Assembly: GCA_017609995.1 (NCBI GenBank)
Contig: JAFCCX010000035.1
Span: forward strand, 1 to 5,924
Source: Candidatus Pacearchaeota archaeon
GTDB taxonomy: Archaea; Nanobdellota; Nanobdellia; UBA10117; JABICX01
Length of the DNA: 5,924 nucleotides
Direction: 5' to 3'
This document shows positions 1 to 3,660 of the stretch, in pieces (the stretch's first letter is position 1; each line of letters starts with the position of its first letter). The notes under the pieces are model-generated. The model ran no database searches, was not told the DNA's origin, and was given only the letters and a program-made list of their open reading frames with translations. Both the position numbers and the translations under genes were made by a program.

Positions 1-1
1 A

Positions 2-91
2 GATTTAGAAATAATAGAGATGAAAACAAAAACTAAAAGAGTGGACGGAATAAAAAGAATTAAAAAAAGAATAGATAAACTTAAAGTATAA
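2..91 (+). CDS. C-terminal end of an upstream gene, product unknown (partial)
   Basis: The frame is open from the window edge to a TAA at 89-91 and encodes 29 residues, starting DLEIIEMKTKTK and ending IDKLKV. The end is strongly basic, with many Lys and Arg and no domain that can be recognised. The stop is followed by the same TAAC-repeat, A/T-rich leader seen before a later gene, which supports a real gene end. An internal ATG at 20 could give a 23-residue peptide, but a tail of a larger gene is likelier. The function cannot be judged from what is present. Confidence 0.6.
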   Translation, partial: DLEIIEMKTKTKRVDGIKRIKKRIDKLKV

Positions 92-106
92 CTAACTTAA
101 AACATT
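92..106 (+). promoter_or_regulatory. Shine-Dalgarno-free A/T leader before the 107 start
   Basis: This 15-base gap (CTAACTTAAAACATT) contains no GGAG-like element. With the preceding stop it forms two TAAC units, and it ends in ATT directly before the ATG. The leader before 1798 has the same design. It supports the ATG at 107 and suggests initiation from an unstructured A/T-rich leader rather than by pairing with 16S rRNA. Confidence 0.45.
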
Positions 107-805
107 ATGATAAAAGGATCGCAACCACAACAATTTCTAGCTAATATTAATTCGTTTTTAGATGGATATTATTCATCTCCTGCTGAAGTTAGACAAGATG
201 CAGAGAGCTTTGTATCATCTATAAAATCACATAGGAACTATCAAGACTTTCCTGATATTGTAGAAGCTATGGAGAAGTTTGAAGGATTAAAGGCAGCAGC
301 TCCCCCGCCTCCTCCACAGGCAGCGATGAATATATTGCATCAACTTAACAAGGGTATTGATTATACCACTTATAAAGCTTTAACACCTGAACAGATCACT
401 CAATATGAGGGTCAGTTTAAACAAATAACAGGTAGAGATTTTAATGAATACAGACCGCCAAATGTTACTAAGAATGCTCAAGGTCAATGGCTGTCAAATG
501 GAAAAGAATATTCAACTTATGGCGAAGCGATAGGTGCAATTAAAACTGATTACGATAAAGCTTTTGCAGGAACACCAGAGAAACCAGAAGGAGAATTTAT
601 TGGATCAAATCAAGTACATTTCCCAGATCAAGATGGTGCACAAACAAGTGGTACAGGAACAACAACAGGAGCACCAGATAACAAATGGCAATCATGGCCT
701 GACAAACCGTCATCTGATGGGGTAGTAGTTTCAGAAAGTGTGCAGGCAGGAGCAGATCAAGCAGATCAAGCAGCATTTAAAACCTTTATTTCAAAGAGTA
801 GCTGA
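107..805 (+). CDS. N-terminal part of a frameshifted, probable phage virion protein
   Basis: The product is 232 residues as read. Residues 1-62 look helical, and a proline run (P66-P70 after AAA) forms a hinge. Residues 75-155 are a mixed region with many Gln and Tyr, and residues about 157-215 are a Gly, Thr, Ser and Pro-rich linker. There is no signal peptide or membrane segment, and I do not recognise a family. Composition and position in a one-way phage-like operon suggest a structural or ejected protein; that is inference. The last dozen or so residues, ending at TGA 803-805, are probably out of frame, because the +1 frame continues smoothly as PLFQRVAEGWDVNSEL from 783. This is the only TGA among the gene ends. 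Removing one A from the AAAA at 779-782 would join the frames. Confidence is high that the region codes and moderate that this stop is not the natural end. Confidence 0.8.
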   Translation: MIKGSQPQQFLANINSFLDGYYSSPAEVRQDAESFVSSIKSHRNYQDFPDIVEAMEKFEGLKAAAPPPPPQAAMNILHQLNKGIDYTTYKALTPEQITQYEGQFKQITGRDFNEYRPPNVTKNAQGQWLSNGKEYSTYGEAIGAIKTDYDKAFAGTPEKPEGEFIGSNQVHFPDQDGAQTSGTGTTTGAPDNKWQSWPDKPSSDGVVVSESVQAGADQADQAAFKTFISKSS

Positions 806-1022
806 AGGGTGGGATGTAAATTCAGAATTGAATATGGATAATGTGATGAACTCGTTTAACAATATAATGGACACTACAATTGATCCTCACTTTAAAGAAC
901 AGATAAAACAATTTACTAATGATGTACAATCAGCAATAAAATATCAAGCTGATACAGGTAAAATTGAACAGGAGAAGATGAGAACAGCAGCAGGTTTACT
1001 AATGATGTACAATCAGCAATAA
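738..1022 (+). CDS. Middle fragment of the broken virion gene
   Basis: This frame is open through 1022 and could start formally at GTG 738, but the convincing coding part begins at about 783 (PLFQRVAEGWDV). Everything before that is the shadow of the preceding frame. As an independent gene, ATG 834 or ATG 846 would be better starts. The product is helical and polar, with NSFNNIMDTTIDPHFKEQ followed by a Gln/Lys-rich helix. The last eight residues (LLMMYNQQ) come from reading the second duplicate copy out of frame and end at TAA 1020-1022. It is best treated as the middle third of the 107-1504 gene and probably not as a separate protein. There is no Shine-Dalgarno sequence before any candidate start. 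Confidence 0.5.
   Translation: MCRQEQIKQIKQHLKPLFQRVAEGWDVNSELNMDNVMNSFNNIMDTTIDPHFKEQIKQFTNDVQSAIKYQADTGKIEQEKMRTAAGLLMMYNQQ
752..773 (+). repeat. Short tandem 9-mer GCAGATCAA (two copies plus part)
   Basis: GCAGATCAA occurs at 752-760 and 761-769, followed by GCAG at 770-773. It encodes the repeated ADQ of an Ala/Gln-rich stretch. It lies just upstream of the place where the reading frame appears to shift, so slippage nearby is plausible. Confidence 0.8.
912..994 (+). repeat. 83-bp direct tandem duplication, copy 1
   Basis: The copy begins TTTACTAATGATG and ends ACAGCAGCAGG. It matches the immediately following 83 bases without mismatch, and the match extends by one more T (995 versus 1078) before diverging. 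In the frame of 738-1022 it encodes FTNDVQSAIKYQ through MRTAAG. Since 83 is not a multiple of three, the duplication itself breaks the gene. Confidence 0.97.
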
Positions 1023-1077
1023 AATATCAAGCTGATACAGGTAAAATTGAACAGGAGAAGATGAGAACAGCAGCAGG
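995..1077 (+). repeat. 83-bp direct tandem duplication, copy 2
   Basis: This is an exact second copy, directly adjoining the first. Read in the frame of the downstream segment it encodes the same peptide as copy 1 and runs on without a stop into ENIRQAQGNLESRG. That is the natural continuation if one copy is removed. Perfect identity points to a very recent event or an assembly artefact. Confidence 0.97.
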
Positions 1078-1504
1078 TGAGAATATAAGACAAGCTCAGG
1101 GGAATTTAGAATCAAGAGGTATGACATTCACAGGTGAAGGAGTGAAACAACTTGGAGCTGAAAGTGCTTTTGCTCAACAAGGTAAGGGAAATATACCAGG
1201 TCAAACACCGTTTGCAGGAGGGTATGCAGAAGGACAAGTACAACAAGCAAATAGACTAATGTCAACGTCTACAGGATTAAGACAACAAAAAGCTTTGGAT
1301 GATTTAGCAAGACAAGCTGAGAAAGCTTTAGGATCATCAGGAATGGAACAGATGGGTCAAGCAGGACTAACTGTAAAAGGAGATGTATCACAAGGTAGCT
1401 TTGAACAACAACGTCAGAAAGCAGCAGCAGGTACTTTGGATAATCTTTATAATCAACAACAGAATGTTAATACATATTCTGAGGAAGTTAAACCGTTTGC
1501 ATAA
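1061..1504 (+). CDS. C-terminal fragment of the broken virion gene, Gln/Ala/Gly-rich
   Basis: The fragment is 147 residues from ATG 1061, which lies inside the second duplicate copy. The frame is actually open from about 968, so this start is only the first ATG available. The product is rich in Gln, Ala and Gly and mostly helical, with the segments RTAAGENIRQAQGN and ESRGMTFTGEGVKQLG and a loosely similar later stretch around RQKAAAGTLDNLYNQQQN. The style is that of internal or ejected phage virion proteins, but I do not recognise a family. It ends at TAA 1502-1504, whose last A is the first base of the next ATG. It may be translated poorly or not at all if the upstream breaks are real. Confidence 0.6.
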   Translation: MRTAAGENIRQAQGNLESRGMTFTGEGVKQLGAESAFAQQGKGNIPGQTPFAGGYAEGQVQQANRLMSTSTGLRQQKALDDLARQAEKALGSSGMEQMGQAGLTVKGDVSQGSFEQQRQKAAAGTLDNLYNQQQNVNTYSEEVKPFA

Positions 1505-1779
1505 TGGCAGCAATACTAGATAGACTTATAGAGCAATTGAAACAACAAGGGCGTGAGAACGCTGAGAAGCTCGCTAGACAGATATTGGAGAAAAGAGGAC
1601 ACTTAGTAAAGGGTACTACGTTTGCAACGCCAGAAGGGGCAAAGAGAGGGCTTATGACACCTAAAGAGAGAGCAATAGACAGAGCAACAAAGAAATCAGG
1701 CAGACCGCCAATTGATTATATATATGATCCTAAGACTAATAGAACAAAATTAGCTCCTTGGGCAGAACGTAAAAGATAA
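1504..1779 (+). CDS. Small basic conserved-looking phage protein
   Basis: The product is 91 residues with 22 Lys/Arg against 11 Asp/Glu, so the net charge is clearly positive. Residues 1-31 form an amphipathic helix (AILDRLIEQLKQQ through ILEKRG). Residues 42-83 form a compact motif with TPEGAKRG, then MTPKERAIDR, then KKSGRPP, then DYIYDPKTNRTKL. From memory, the pattern ERAIDRA...SGR...DYxYxPKTN occurs in short uncharacterised phage proteins, but no function is known to me. The basic charge would suit contact with DNA or an acidic partner; this is inference. The start overlaps the previous stop by one base (TAATG), so translation is probably coupled. A GAGGAAG at about 1480-1486 is too far upstream to be a normal Shine-Dalgarno site. 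If coupling is essential, the broken upstream gene would reduce its expression. Confidence 0.85.
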   Translation: MAAILDRLIEQLKQQGRENAEKLARQILEKRGHLVKGTTFATPEGAKRGLMTPKERAIDRATKKSGRPPIDYIYDPKTNRTKLAPWAERKR

Positions 1780-1797
1780 CTAACTAACTAATATATT
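1780..1797 (+). promoter_or_regulatory. TAAC-repeat, A/T-only leader with stops in all frames
   Basis: With the stop at 1777 this forms three TAAC units (1777-1788) followed by TAATATATT and the ATG. TAA triplets at 1777, 1781 and 1785 fall in three different frames, so every frame is closed before the next gene. There is no Shine-Dalgarno element. The resemblance to the leader before 107 suggests a shared initiation or termination design. Confidence 0.45.
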
Positions 1798-3642
1798 ATG
1801 GTATCATATACACATCAAAGTTTAGATCCTAACTTTAAAAAGGCTCAAGAAGCAAGATTAGCTGAATATCAAGCACAGAGATCCGCAGGTGCTTTTGATA
1901 AAAGTAAAACAGTTGAAGAGAAGAAAGTTACACAACAAACAATTAAATCTAAAGGTGATCCATTCTTAACGGCTGATTATACGGGACATACTGAAGAATC
2001 TATGGCTAAACTAAAAACAGATCAGGACAAGCAGCCTGAGCAGCCTGTACCTGTACCGCAACAAACCACACAAGGCGCGCCACAGGAAGGATTTACAGGA
2101 CAAGCAGGGGAAACACCGCCGCAAGAGGCTAATGTATTATCTGGTAAAGCTGGTACGTTTGAAAGAGATTATAGTAGAGAAACACAAGCATTAACAAAAC
2201 TTGGTGTAACTCCTGAAACAATGCGCAACATGAATCCTCGTAAGCTTTTCGAGATGACATATACGCCAGAGGAGCTTGAGGGCATAGCTGATTATCAAAA
2301 GATTTTAGAGTATGAGAACGCTAAACAAACGATGGAAGGTACACCTGCCCCTACCAATACAATGCTTGCGGGTCTAGAAGATGCTTTAAGAAAAATAAAT
2401 GATCCAGGTAAACAACAAATTGGTGTAAGTGATTTATATAAACAAGCTGGAATACCAACAGAAGGAGCTTCAGGATATGCTACATTATCGCAAGCTATGG
2501 GAAGTCAAAGTCGAATAATGAATGATAAACATAAATCATTCGTTAATCAAATGACGAGTACAGCAGGAGCGATGAAAGACACATATCAAGCCGTAGCATA
2601 TAAATACGAATTACAATTAGATGAATACAATAAAGTGACAGAAACTTACCAAAGTGTAGTAAAGGAAACATTTAAAATGCAACAAGAAGTAGAGCTTGCA
2701 GAGAAACAAATGGCTCTTGAAAACGAGGCTGTTAGAATGGCATGGGAAAATCCTACTCCTGAAACTATTATGGATTTAAGAGAGAAAGGATATACTATTG
2801 AGAATGGAGAACTTGTAGCATTACCAGGTGAAGGTTCAGTTGGATCATCAATACAACTTGGTGATACTTCAGGATTAGAAAGTATGTTCACATTGCCAGG
2901 TGGTAGCAGATATAGAGATTCAGGGTGGGAGTGCGCAGAGGGTCATAATAGACTTACAGATGGTGCGCACTTACCTAGTATTTATTATCCTAAAGATGGA
3001 CAACCTGGCAAGATGAGCTTTGTAACTAAAAGGGATAATGCACAATCAGGTAATGGACTTGTAATCCCTTGGGGTAGTGAAAAATATGGTCATGCAGCTA
3101 CAGTATTGCAACAAGATGGTAAAATGATTTATACACAAGAGTGGAATCATAACGGAGACGGTAGGATGACGTTTGAAAGTTATAACATAGATGATCTTAA
3201 TAAGAAATATGGCGAGGGGTGGGGATTTACTGATTCAACATGGAAGCCTGAATACGAAGCTAAGTTAAATGGCATGTATGGAGAATCTGAAAAGATAGAA
3301 GATATGGAATTTGATAGTAGTCCTGACTGGTTCCAAACATATGTATCAGATTATTACCCTTCCTATTCTGAAAGTGAGATGAGAACACTTATAAAAAATA
3401 GAACAGATTTAAGTAAGGAAGAAAAACTTTCCTATGTAGCTTTATTTGATAGAATAATAAATGAATCAGGATCGGAAAGACCTGAAGGGGCAAGTGCATA
3501 TATGAAAGACTTTTTTGGGATAGGTGATGATACTTATGGTTTGAGTTACAAAGAACTGAAAGAAAGAGATGGAGGAACAAAATCGACAACTAAAGAAGAA
3601 ACACCACAGCTTTCACTTTCAGACTTTTATAGTACTGGATAA
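1798..3642 (+). CDS. Virion-associated coiled-coil protein with a CHAP-like peptidoglycan hydrolase domain
   Basis: The product is 614 residues. Residues 1-115 are polar and probably disordered, with a Gln/Pro-rich stretch near 78-100. Residues about 115-240 are helical, including an IGVSDLYKQAGIPTEG segment. Residues 245-318 look like a long coiled coil. Residues about 370-475 resemble a CHAP (papain-fold NlpC/P60-like) domain, with C379 in GWECAEGHN, H432 in YGHAATVLQQDGK and E448/N450 in TQEWN. This is the usual Cys, His, acidic order with normal spacing. CHAP enzymes cleave peptidoglycan amide or peptide bonds. Residues 480-614 are an acidic, Ser-rich tail. No signal peptide is present, and position within a structural operon plus the long helical region suggest a virion protein that opens the wall during DNA entry rather than an endolysin. 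The catalytic assignment is moderately sure and the virion role is inferred. The ATG at 1798 follows a TAAC leader without a Shine-Dalgarno site. The gene ends with the double stop TAATAA. Confidence 0.92.
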   Translation: MVSYTHQSLDPNFKKAQEARLAEYQAQRSAGAFDKSKTVEEKKVTQQTIKSKGDPFLTADYTGHTEESMAKLKTDQDKQPEQPVPVPQQTTQGAPQEGFTGQAGETPPQEANVLSGKAGTFERDYSRETQALTKLGVTPETMRNMNPRKLFEMTYTPEELEGIADYQKILEYENAKQTMEGTPAPTNTMLAGLEDALRKINDPGKQQIGVSDLYKQAGIPTEGASGYATLSQAMGSQSRIMNDKHKSFVNQMTSTAGAMKDTYQAVAYKYELQLDEYNKVTETYQSVVKETFKMQQEVELAEKQMALENEAVRMAWENPTPETIMDLREKGYTIENGELVALPGEGSVGSSIQLGDTSGLESMFTLPGGSRYRDSGWECAEGHNRLTDGAHLPSIYYPKDGQPGKMSFVTKRDNAQSGNGLVIPWGSEKYGHAATVLQQDGKMIYTQEWNHNGDGRMTFESYNIDDLNKKYGEGWGFTDSTWKPEYEAKLNGMYGESEKIEDMEFDSSPDWFQTYVSDYYPSYSESEMRTLIKNRTDLSKEEKLSYVALFDRIINESGSERPEGASAYMKDFFGIGDDTYGLSYKELKERDGGTKSTTKEETPQLSLSDFYSTG

Positions 3643-3660
3643 TAATTAACAAATTTAGAT
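3643..3660 (+). promoter_or_regulatory. A/T-rich leader before the 3661 start
   Basis: The 18 bases TAATTAACAAATTTAGAT lie between stop and start. They follow the TAA at 3640 directly with a second in-frame TAA and a third TAA at 3647 in another frame. One TAAC is present, there is no Shine-Dalgarno element, and there is no hairpin, so the genes on either side are probably on one transcript. Confidence 0.4.

Larger units (their letters stand above)
107..1504 (+). pseudogene. Composite reading: one virion gene broken by a +1 shift and an 83-bp duplication
   Basis: Three successive open frames have phase 2, 0, 2 (position modulo 3) and share a Gln/Ala/Gly-rich composition. The first break, between about 738 and 803, needs a +1 change. 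The second is exactly explained by an 83-bp tandem copy: deleting one copy joins ...EKMRTAAG to ENIRQAQG without a stop. With both repaired the gene encodes about 437 residues. The two lesions add 84 bases, so the last part is back in the phase of the first, but the TGA at 803 and the TAA at 1020 still block full translation. It could be a real inactivation, strain variation, or sequencing and assembly error. Confidence 0.7.

Noticed and set aside
534..725. Open frame of 63 codons overlapping the first gene in another phase.
   Set aside because: Its Gln/Lys/His-rich product is the expected shadow of the CAA/ACA-rich main frame, and it has no start signal of its own.
776..783. TTTAAAAC resembles a -1 slippery site for programmed frameshifting.
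   Set aside because: The incoming frame reads TTT AAA ACC, so the heptamer is in the wrong phase, and a -1 slip would reach a stop within a few codons. The needed change is +1.
107..1504. Recoding of TGA (as in some Patescibacteria) to explain the stop at 803-805.
   Set aside because: Reading through the TGA reaches a TAA at 839-841 after about a dozen unconvincing codons. The long genes contain no internal TGA, so the standard code fits.
2074..2081. GGCGCGCC, an 8-base GC-only palindrome in AT-rich DNA.
   Set aside because: It lies inside coding sequence (QGAP) and has no partner site or associated structure; a single occurrence means little.
2646..2891. Open frame on the minus strand inside the CHAP protein gene.
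   Set aside because: It is antisense to a strong coding frame and rich in Ser and Cys. Other minus-strand open frames (3389-3589, 4345-4623, 5616-5915) are rejected for the same reason.
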